Source: Branchiostoma lanceolatum
Taxonomy: Eukaryota > Chordata > Leptocardii > Amphioxiformes > Branchiostomatidae
Assembly (NCBI RefSeq): GCF_035083965.1
Contig: NC_089727.1
Span: 8,685,501 to 8,749,500 of the forward strand
Reading direction: 5' to 3'
DNA length: 64,000 nucleotides
Shown piece by piece: positions 1 through 9,800 of the stretch. The notes beneath the pieces were generated by a model, which saw only the letters and a list, made by a program, of their open reading frames with translations, did not search any database and was not told the DNA's origin. Every line of letters starts with the position of its first letter. Positions within the stretch are counted from its first letter, which is position 1. Both the position numbers and the translations under genes were made by a program.

Positions 1-840
1 ACTCCTCACTGTAAACATGTATTAACGGTGTGTCCTACAGCGTGAATCACTGGACTACGCCAAATCGCGCTAGGAAATTGCGTCAACTTTGCGAACTTGC
101 GGCACGTGCGGCACAATAGCGTGCGACGCACGGGTAGAATACGTGACCTCTACAAACAAAATGGCCGGGACCGGAATGTCACATTTTCAGTTTCTGCCCC
201 AAACAAGATTTACCTTTACTGGAAATGGTAGTGTTACCACTAAATTAGAAATCATTGTACAATGATTAAGATTCATTGAAAAGAAATTTTGCGAATTTCA
301 TTGTTTGTTTTTTAATTTTTAAAACAATCGTAATTCTATGCGACAGATACCTGTTTGCGACACTTTGCGAATGCCGTTCGCAATTCAGCGCAGTCAGTGA
401 CATACCCGCATTACATAAACACAAATTATACGCCACAAGACATGTTTGCCATGGAGCAGACTAGAAGGCTAGTTTTCTAGTCCTGTCAACCGTGCCATAG
501 GTAAGTTTGTAAGAGAGATTTAGGAACAATATTTACATACCTGAAATGCAAGAGAAGAATTTATCTACTGAAGTTTCCCAAATTTGGAAGTCTTCCTTGA
601 ACTCCTTACCCACCGCCACCGACGATATTAAGAAATCATAAGATTAAGACACTTGCAGCGGCTTGGTGCCATGGGCATGCTCTTGATATAGGTCTTCAAT
701 AGGTGTAACGTAGTTTTCATGAAATAGGGCATTCATTGCCTGAACTATTTCTCGGTCTGCGGTTGGATTACAGATTCCCCAAGCATAACGTAGCATGCAG
801 GCGCACCCTGTCTAGCTGTACTACATATCAGGAGACGAAC
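1..840. other. Upstream flank without a recognisable gene
   Basis: No reading frame here looks like a known protein. A short frame opens at 162 in a good Kozak context (acaaaATGG) and runs about 34 codons; it could be a small first exon or chance. The segment 736-840 directly before the sulfotransferase start is probably its 5' UTR and promoter, but I see no TATA box. Confidence 0.4.
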
Positions 841-3800
841 ATGAAGACTGCAGCGGTGGTTGTGCCGTTCACAGCGCTCTGCTTGTGTCTTGGGGTCTTC
901 AACGCCTACTACAAGTACAAAGGTATGCTATTATAAAGTTTACTGACATAATCTAGATAGCTTTCTGGTAAACACAATACAATACGTGGCTTCCTAACTT
1001 CCTACAATACTCCCCAAGTACTAAAAATGCCCGTTCGCTGTAACAATGTTGTTTTTAAGAAGTCTGACTTCGGTATGCGTGGTAGGAGACTAAGCTATAA
1101 ATGTCGACGTTGAGGCCCCATACTGCAGTGACTAATTGGTGTGAGGCCATAGATTTTACCGCAACCGGTTCACAATTACTATTACATTTATGTCCGTTCC
1201 TGTTACAAGTGCTTACATCTGGCTTAAGGTGGCCTTTATTAGACCCACAAGTACGTTTTGCCGGATTATTGGACGGATGGCAAGTTGTGGTTTTGATTGT
1301 ACAAATGATTCTATCTATGTAGTTAGTCAATGTCTATCAAGACCATTTCACGATCCTTAGTGCTGTTATGGCTCTTTCTTCTCGGCTTGTTTCCTTTATT
1401 TCATTCATTCTTTCTTTACCCATTTTCTCTCTCTTTCTATTTGTTTATTCATGCGCCTCCTTGTCTTGTTTTTGCTGAAAAAGGTTGTTTGACAAAGTAT
1501 ACAATTTATGTTTGAATAACAAGGCCAGATTGATGCTTTGACGCACTAAATGTTGTTGGTCAAAGCACACATTTGATTGTTGAATACAAAGTTCAGAATG
1601 ATGCTTTGACGCACTAAATGTTGTTTTGCAAAGCATTCCTTTTATTGTTGAATACAAAGTTCAGAATGATGCTTTGACGCCCAGTTATTTAAACAATGTC
1701 TGAACAGATCACGTTGCAGACACCAATTGTACATTCGAATTCTCTGAACCGATGAGCCCCTATTTGTCGTGCTAATTATAAGGAGTAAATAACTCGACTA
1801 AGTCAAGTAAGTGAAGGACTAAATAAGGGCCGATTAACGTAGAAAAATAGAGGCATTGTTTTTGGCATGTCTGTCTACGTGTCTGTCTGTACATGTGTTT
1901 CCGTGTATTCGTGGTCTACATACGAAACCTCTGGATGGAATGTCATAATATTTGGTATGTGGGTAGGTGTTGGGTTGACAAAGGTCAAGGTCGGTTTTTG
2001 GCCCCTTGGTGTGTGACCTTGGTACTGCAGCAGAACGTCTGGCTTTTGTATCTTTTGTGCTGAAAAACGATGGTCCTGTTTGATTTCCATTCGATTAAAA
2101 GCTACTGTAACAGTCTCTCAACGAGTATCATATAAACTCATCCTGTTGTAAAGGTACAAACTTTTATAAGTTCGTTCACCATTCCGAGTGCGCATGCGCA
2201 ATGTTACAGGTAAAGACCCCTGTGACATAAGCAAAACACGTTCGAAATTGTTCTGCAAATGGCCGACGGAGTTCGAATCTTGGCATGTATAAAACATGGA
2301 CGAGACAAGAACTGTTACAAGTCAGAGGCCTTCACCTTTGACCTCGCGCATGCGTACTCGGAATGGTGAACGAGCTTACTGTTGTTTTCTGCGTATTTTA
2401 GAAGTCGTAGATGAAAGGCTGCCAGCTCCAAAACAGAACTGGGCGAAACGACACGACCAGGAGACGGGAGAACACAGAGACGGCCTGAGGGTGTGGGCAC
2501 GGCCCAGGCATGACTACTCTCACGTCAGCAAGGTGTTCTACAACCGGCTGCCCAAGTGTGGAAGTCGGCTGATGAAAGTGGTCATCGCGAATCTGGAGGA
2601 GAAGAATCGATTCAAGTTTGGTACAGCCGGCAATCTCCACGACAAGGCAATCCGTGGCGAAGCTTTGGTGAGTTCACTGTTCCTTAAATCGCCCAGACGT
2701 GTTTTGTCTTAGGGACCTTCGCATTTGCCAATTTACCCGCAATACTTGTCGCTGCGCATGCGTACTCTGAATCGTGAACGGCCTTATTTTTTGTTTATGG
2801 ATACAAAATGTCGTAACATAGCCTTATTTCGTACATGTGCGTGTTTTAGTATAGACATTTTTGTTTTTGGCGACGCCTCAGGGGAGAGTCTAATAAAAGA
2901 TTATTGACTTTTCCTATGTACATGTATAGCTACGGTTCGCACAGATGATAGACAAAATGCCGCGTCCATCCATTTACGAGAAGCACACCTACTTCATCGA
3001 CTTTCCATTGTGAGTATGTTCTTCAAATCCCCCCTAGCCTTTAAGGGGGGTGGTGGGGATAAGACGTTTTATTATTTCCAATAGGGACGACGCAAAGGAT
3101 TGTGAAGCATGTCCAATAGATTGTGTCAAAATCAAACGTCTACGTACGTGTTGTCTCAACATTGCGGTTTCTTTCCACGTCATCCTTTTCCGTCATACCA
3201 CTGTCATCGGTAGGGGATAGGACCATTCTATGCGATGTATTTCATAAAGGGAAAATGTATACGTTTCGTAATTCTCCGTGATTAATTTCATCATGTTGGA
3301 AAATAACTGGGTAACAAATTCTTTATTCATAACTAGGATCTAATAGTATATACAATCAACTATATTTTTTCACACACGACAATAAATATCATTGGCAATA
3401 CTTTACGTTTGGAACCGCATGCATGACAATACTTGACAGTTGTGATCGCTGCAGTGTGGATCTTCCATCAGTATTTCCCTAAGGAAGATGACAGACGGCC
3501 ACAGAACCCTTGGCTATTGATTGTATAAACATCATAGTTATGAATCTTTACAAAAACTTTATTACCCGGTATACGTTTCTTTCTTTCTTAAGGATGAATG
3601 CAGAACAGCCCATCTACATTAACCTGGTGAGGGACCCCATAGAGAGACGTGTTTCTGCTTACTACTTCCTCCGGTACGGGCGACATGGGAACGACTTCGC
3701 CGAGATCCTGAAGCTGAGACGAACAGAAGAACAGAGGAACCAGGTTTGGAAAACCTTTTGGATGTGTATTTTGTTCACCCTGTAGGCCTAGTGGCACGTA

Positions 3801-5624
3801 GGTTAGGCCAGGTCAGCAAGTTTCCTTGCTGTTTTAGTAACAGGGTATATTTATACATGAAAGAGTAGCTAGCCCTTCCCCTTAAACGTGCTCGAGGCAC
3901 CTCCTCAGACACGGGACCCCCATTTTACGTCCCTTCCGAAAGTCGGGTGCAACCCCAACCAAAATGCCCTTCCCGGGATTTTACCTGGGTCTCCAAGAAC
4001 CAGGAGCTCAACTGTAAGGCTGCTACCGGTTTAGCTACAGGGACATCCGTCTGGTGCAGCCAAATTCTTCAAAATTACTGCATAATTGCTTCAACATCAT
4101 GCCTCGTACAATTCATCTCGCTTGTTTTCGTGTTTGTAGACAATTGACTACTGTGTCGCCAACAACTTGCCTGAGTGCAGCGCCAACGAACCCAATAGCT
4201 TCATACTGACGCAGTACTTCTGTGGACAAAGTACCATATGCACGTAAGTTTCTGAGGACATGTAATCTGAAAAAGGCCTCGCACAGTAGCAGCATTTTCG
4301 AAATAGGAAAAAATCAGGGAAATAATTAAGAAGAATAGAATTGAAAGGTAACATTTGCAAGCAAATGCGTAATGTTTACTTGGTCTAGCCTAACAAATTT
4401 AAACTCTGTTTATTCTTACTCCAATACATTCATATACATAACGTGACTAGCCCCTCCAGCTCTGTCCTGCCACTTGCTACATTATGTAACCAAACACCAC
4501 ACGATGTCTGTTATACCTCCAGTCCAGGTCTTGTTTGGAGAAGAAAAGGGAACGAACCAAAAACAATGTTTCCCCTCTGTGACATTATCAACACCTAGTA
4601 TCATATTCTTCTCGCCGATGTGAAAAAACAAACATCATCCAGAACCTATCCAGTCTAAAGACTCCTGTACTGCGACATTGACTTAGGCCATCAATTGTTT
4701 GGAGAAGAAAAGGAACGGAGCAAAAACAATGTTTCCCTTCTGTGACATATAATCAGCACCTATGTCCTTCTCACCGATGTGAAAAAAATCACCCAGAACC
4801 TATCCAGTCTGAAGACATTGTGACGTTGACTTTTCTTAGGAGGCCTTCTCAGGCGGCAGTTGAGGTAGCCAAAGAGAACATCAGGAGACATTACGCCGTG
4901 GTCGGGGTACTGGAGGAGTTCAGCAGCTTCCTGAAGGTCCTGGAGGTGGTCATGCCGCAGTTCTTCCGCGGAGCTATTTCAGAGTGGAAAAAAATCGGTG
5001 CGTAATCTATCATCTCCCGAAAACAATGCCATCAGGTTGGTAGACCATAGGGTATTGGAGTTTTCTTTTTACACAGCCAGACACGTTACCTATAGCGGCG
5101 AGAAGCAGTACTCCAGTCAGAAGCTCTGAAAAGGGTGACTGACAGACACCGAAACGTTAGCTGGTAAGAAGTCACTGGTTGTGTAAAAAGAAAACTCCAA
5201 TATCCCGGGTATCTATCTCGCTGGGCTGCGCATTATTGCACCAAATTGCGAGATACTTAAACCGTCGCCAAATGGCACCAATTTGTCACCTAAAATTGCG
5301 ATCTATTTTGGAAAATTGAAAAAATTCCGCAATTGGCAAATAGGTGCAAACACTACAAATTTCTTTGTGATGAATTTAAATTATTGTACATTGGTTTTTG
5401 AGTCAGTAGCAACACTGCGATTTCCATTGTCCATATCGACAATTTTATACTTAAATATTGCAGAGTCGAGTCAATTACCAAATCAGAAGACGAGGAATAA
5501 GATACCTCCTTCCAAGAAGACCCAGAAGATACTGAGGCAGAGATTGTCGCTAGACTACCAAGTGTACGACTTTATTCTGGAGAGATTCCACATCCAGAAG
5601 AAACAACTAGGAATCAAGGACTGA
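841..5624 (+). CDS. 2-O-sulfotransferase, HS2ST/UST family
   Basis: Coding exons are 841-922, 2402-2667, 2945-3009, 3593-3743, 4140-4243, 4840-4997 and 5464-5624, giving 328 residues. The enzyme should transfer sulfate from PAPS to C2 of a uronic acid in heparan or chondroitin/dermatan sulfate, in the Golgi lumen. Residues 4-22 are a hydrophobic type II signal anchor. Residues 74-85 ([12 protein letters not shown]) are the 5'-phosphosulfate loop, and 151-166 ([16 protein letters not shown]) the 3'-phosphate motif. KHTYFIDF near 129 aligns with the catalytic-His segment: one His is kept, the other position is not His. The cysteine pair around FCGQSTIC is also conserved. The C-terminus ([13 protein letters not shown]) looks more like UST, while the 3'-phosphate motif looks more like HS2ST, so I leave the symbol open. 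It is shorter than I recall for human UST or HS2ST. The start at 841 opens the signal anchor directly. Confidence 0.9.
1531..1682. repeat. 68-bp tandem repeat, ~2.3 copies
   Basis: The core tgatgctttgacgcac recurs at 1531, 1599 and 1667, a period of 68 bp, inside intron 1 of the sulfotransferase gene. No coding potential. Confidence 0.8.
1861..2095 (+). repeat. Dispersed repeat, family D, copy 1
   Basis: It carries the phrases 'ataatatttggtatgtggg' and 'ttggtactgcagcagaac', which recur in whole or part near 26503-26720 and 55089-55270. It lies in intron 1 of the sulfotransferase gene. The class is unknown; probably an old non-autonomous element. Confidence 0.5.
2168..2376. repeat. Inverted repeat just upstream of exon 2
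   Basis: The left arm (gttcaccattccgagtgcgc, about 2173-2192) is inverted at about 2347-2372 (gcgcatgcgtactcggaatggtgaac). A related direct copy of the right arm lies at about 2755-2780 (gcgcatgcgtactctgaatc). The right arm ends about 30 bp before the exon 2 acceptor. This is likely a small MITE-like hairpin. Confidence 0.55.
3865..4050 (-). mobile_element. tRNA-derived SINE, copy A
   Basis: Read on the minus strand it begins with a tRNA-like head (an A-box-like TAGCTAAACCGGTAG, then a degenerate B box GGTAAAATCCC), followed by a tail that matches the repeat at 37085-37250 over more than 100 bp (shared phrase ttggttggggttgcacccg). Intron 4 of the sulfotransferase gene holds it. Confidence 0.65.
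4344..4694 (+). repeat. Dispersed repeat, family C, copy 1
   Basis: It starts with aaaggtaacatttgcaagca and continues through 'tggtctagcctaac' and 'agcccctccagctctgtcct'. The same order of phrases occurs at 7106-7412 (+) and inverted at 44350-44613. It is a non-autonomous element of unknown superfamily. Confidence 0.7.
4531..4839 (+). repeat. Imperfect tandem duplication abutting a splice acceptor
   Basis: A ~164-bp unit beginning ttgtttggagaagaaaagg at 4531 is repeated from 4695. The second copy runs straight into the acceptor of exon 6 (ttttcttag|G at 4839/4840), so the polypyrimidine tract of this exon borders duplicated repeat DNA. Confidence 0.75.
5050..5206. repeat. Hairpin element with ~31-bp arms
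   Basis: The left arm 5050-5080 (ggtattggagttttcttttt onward) is inverted at 5175-5206. The loop contains 'ccgaaacgttagctgg', a phrase typical of short palindromic elements. It lies in intron 6 of the sulfotransferase gene. Confidence 0.75.
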
Positions 5625-6576
5625 TTCATCTCATAATAAGATGCCAACTATTAGTAACCGATTGGAGACGATGTGAGGATGGGGGTCACTATGAGATATA
5701 CTTACATTCCAGCTTGTCTATTTCTTACTGTGTAAGAAGTTCCGCAATATCTGAGTTATGTCGTTATATTTTTTTTTTCATTTTCAGAAATGATGAGGAA
5801 ATAAAGCATCACAAAACCGATTTTATTTTATCAAACGCTCCGAATAAGCTGTGTTGCTGATAACTGATCATGTTTATATTCCGTTATGACATTGTCAGAG
5901 TGCCAGAGCGGTCATTGGATTCAGTGATACATATCAGACAGGGTGACTAAGAATGCAAAGTATATTTTTCACTTAGGAAGCTGTGTTGTTGTTGTTTCCC
6001 TACCTTGAATCCGTATTGAGTATAGTTTTTACACTGCTGACTGTTGATTGAAGCTATGATCGTGGCCTTTTAACTAATATGTGACAAACTCGTACCACTC
6101 TGCACGTTAGGAAATACATTTCATACAATACAAGAATGGAGTACTAGTATTATCAATTAGTAGAACTATTGCATCAAAGTGACATTTGACTCCAAGGTGG
6201 CGTGACTACTATCAGAGCTGAAGAAAAAACATCTTTATGAATGCTCTCATCATGCTATAATTCATCATGCATAACAGTTTGATTTCTCAATATCATCTTG
6301 CACAATTAAGCTTTCTTGCACGATTTTGACGGACTGAACCGAGTGGCGTTAGTGATTTTCGCAGGCAAGGTTGCCTTTTAAGCTACAGAATTACCGTTCA
6401 ACGCCCGTCCAAATATTAGTATGCTCCTGTTATATAATACTAGCACCATTGCTTAAACGTGTTGTTGATAAGTAGAGAAGATGATTGGTAAAAAGTCACA
6501 TGATGCGAAAATGGCAATATGCTCCTCAAGCAAAGCATGTCGGGGTAGGCTTCCGGCTTCCTCTTGAATTGTTACG
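5625..6576. other. Shared 3' flank of two convergent genes
   Basis: This holds the 3' UTR of the sulfotransferase (+) and probably the 3' end of the EF-hand gene (-). An AATAAA lies at 5800-5805 (+), and TTTATT at about 5822-5827 would be a minus-strand AATAAA. I see no coding sequence. Confidence 0.5.
5800..5805 (+). terminator. Polyadenylation signal AATAAA
   Basis: A canonical hexamer 176 bp after the sulfotransferase stop codon, the first one on this strand. Confidence 0.6.
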
Positions 6577-6874
6577 GCATTCTCCTACGCAGATCTAGAG
6601 CCTCTTCCGCGGCCTATACTCTACCTTGCGGAGGCTATGCTAAGCTGTGCTGAGGTGTCCACTTCTGTGGGCGTAGCCTCTAATCAGTAGTCAATATTAA
6701 AGAAGAAGAGAATCCCCTTTACCTAAAGAAAACATTTAGGCAATTCTTTGATTGGCTGAGAGCTGGTTAGATGCCACACCCACAGAAGTGAAAAACTGAG
6801 CCCGTTTTAATAGAGCCTCCCTAAGGTATATTGTATGGCCGCGGGCGATCGCGAGGCTCTGCGTAGAAGAATGC
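6577..6874. mobile_element. MITE with imperfect ~65-bp terminal inverted repeats
   Basis: The left end gcattctcctacgcaga is inverted at the right end (tctgcgtagaagaatgc), and the homology continues inward past 'ccgcggcc'. An inner inverted pair (cacttctgtggg / cccacagaagtg) is also present. It ends 15 bp from the EF-hand gene stop codon, so it forms part of that gene's 3' UTR. Confidence 0.75.
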
Positions 6875-6889
6875 TATCTGACAGCTGCT

Positions 6890-9800
6890 TCACTGTAGAT
6901 ATCCCCAAAGATGGTTCCCGGGCCTTGTCTCGTCCTCGCTGATGAAGAAGTCCTGCATGTGGATGTCCCACTCAGTCCTGGACACCATGCCGTCTCCATT
7001 CTACAAACAAAAGAGACAAGCAAACTTGTGAATAATTGAGTATTGCACCCCGTTAATCGATTATCATAATTATTACACAAATGCTTGTATAGAAAGTGAA
7101 AGACTAGAAAGGTAACTTTTGCAGGCAAATACATAGCGTTAACGCTCACATGCCCTGGTCTAACCTAACAAACACCGCTCTGTGTATTCAAATTGAAATA
7201 CATGTACATCCATATATATATGGTGACAAGCCCCTCCGGCTCTGTCCTTCCACTTGCGACATAATGTAACCGAACACCGCAGGGTGTTTCCTACTTCACC
7301 AGTAACCATGGTGACAGCTGTCTAGTCCAGGCCATTGACCTTATTTGTTTGGAACGAAAGAAGACTCGAAAGGAAGAAACGGAGCAACAAGTATATGTTT
7401 CTCTTTCGTAAAAGTAAAGATGAAAATATCACTGATGTATCTGACTACAAAAAGGTGTAGGAACAGGTTGTGTATGTAAGATAATAAGAAATAATTGTGC
7501 TTACAATATCTAGTTTGTTGAAGATATCCGCCGCGCTATTGTTCCTCCCAAAGGCTTCAAAGAATTTTTCGTAGTCCTTCAGCTTTATAGTGTTGTCACC
7601 TGCGTGAAATCGGTAATAAATGTGAGCTGCAGTTCCATACTGTCTGTATCAATAGCGTGGTAGGTGTTAGGGATAATGTTCCGCACCTAGTGAAATAAAT
7701 GTGAACTGTAGGTGCGTACGTAGCCTGTATACCAGGCTCCACATGTCGCTGAAAAATAGTAGAAATTGGCCAAATAGACAGACAACTTGCCAGATTAGTT
7801 AGTCCGCTAAAGGAGTACAGTTTGCGACCTAGGGAGCCTGTGAGGACTAGGTCCTGTGGAGCCTGGTAGAGGCTAGTGCGTACTGTCTGTATCAATATAG
7901 CGTGGTAGGTGTTAAGACGAGGTCCCTCACCTAGCGTAATAAATCTGAACTACAGGTCCGTTCTGACAGCGTATTGATAGCGTGGTATGTGTGTGGGATA
8001 AAGTCCCGCACCTAGCTTAATAATTGTGAACTGCAAGTTCGTACAGTCTGTATCCATAGCGTGGTAGGTTTTAGATATGAGGTCCCGCACCTAGCGTAAT
8101 TAATGTAAACTGCAGGTTCGTACCGTCCTTATCAATAGCATGGTAGGTCGCGCACCTAGCTTACTAAATGTGAACTGCAGGGTCATACCCTAGCGTATTA
8201 AATGTGAACTGCAGGTTCATACCATCTGTATCAATAGCTTGGTAGGTGTTAGGGATGAGGTCCCGCACCCATCGCGGAGCCTTGTTGATGTCGGTCCTGT
8301 TCATGAGCGCATGCGTCCACATGGAGTGGAACTCCTCCCGGGTGATCTGCTGGTCACCCTTCCCGTCTTTCCTGAACATCTTGCCCGCGTACAGGTTGTT
8401 CCAGAACGCCACCCAGCGGCGGTAGTACTGCACGTACTGTTTGGAGTCCTCGGTCCAACCGTTCAGTTTGATGTAGGCCTGGAAAGATTTGAAAAAGAAA
8501 ACGATAATAAGAAATCTATCAGGAAATTCTTAACCAAAGGCTGATTGCAAGTCGTGAATTTTTTTTTTGATTTTTTTTTTTTTAATTTCTTGTTATATTC
8601 GTTTTTGTGAATTTCTCACTGTTCTGTCGTGTTCATTTTTCCGTAACCTATTCTGGGACCTTTCTGGGACCTTTGACCTAACTTCCTGTCAGTGTCCCCG
8701 ACATGCCTCCCGACGGTCTACTCACTGCGCTGGAAACCAAACACACCACTGCATTAAATTGCAAATAACTACGGACACACAAACAAACCAACAGACAGAA
8801 ACATCGAAAACGAAACTTAGCTTTCGTACAGTAATGAGTCTGGACATCAGGTTTGCTACTAATACATATCTCATGGTGGGACTTTAGGAATCCTTCGACG
8901 CTATGTATGCGTTGAGCAGTTTCAAAGCTACCACACTGCATTCCAATTTCTTTAAAGTTTGTTTAGACACAATTTAGTATACAATAGTATTAAAGGAGTT
9001 AGTGGTTGAATGAGTTAGGCCTACTTTCAGACACAACAAAGTCCCTGAATACTTTTAGTGACCTACGTTTCTCTTTTGAATGTTTTTAAGTTGTTTACCA
9101 AAAATGAAAGTCTGTCATTGTAAAATAACACCAATACCCTTCAGAACACCCTTGTCGATACAACTTGATGAATGTGAGACAGTTGGTAAAGGTCGATATG
9201 GGGGGGGTTGAACTGTCCTAGGTGTCATTTGTCAGATAGATATTGATCTTGATGTTGGCAAGTGGTAGGCGGGACGGTACACTAATTGTTTTGGATTCTG
9301 CATGTTGTTGCTGCTGTTGTTGTTGTGCCTTTATTTATCAGTGAAAAACTCACATTTGGCTAAGCTGTTTAATTGGCCAACCACGTTACTACTACCGGGT
9401 GCCAAAGTCTACCCGGGCGGCGGAAAACTCCTTCTACACCGAAGAGAGCCCGGCCAATCCACGATGGACTGGATGCCAGGTTAAAATTCGTTTTTCGTTA
9501 AGGTCAAACAATTACAAATTAATAAAAATTGACTTCACTATACTTTGAAGGCGACGGTTCCCAGTCAATGTTTAGAATGGGTACCAATGGGTGCAGTCTC
9601 TCGTGGTGGAAATGTACATGTCTATAAACAACAACGTTAACAAAACAAGCAACTTCACAAAGAAATATAGCTGACATTGCTGATTAAATATTACACAATC
9701 TCTGTTCAAATACCAAGGTGGGGAATGGTCTGCCAACTCCAAATGTATAACGTTAGTTTGGCAACAAAATCATCGTCCTTGTTTTGGGACATACCAGGAA

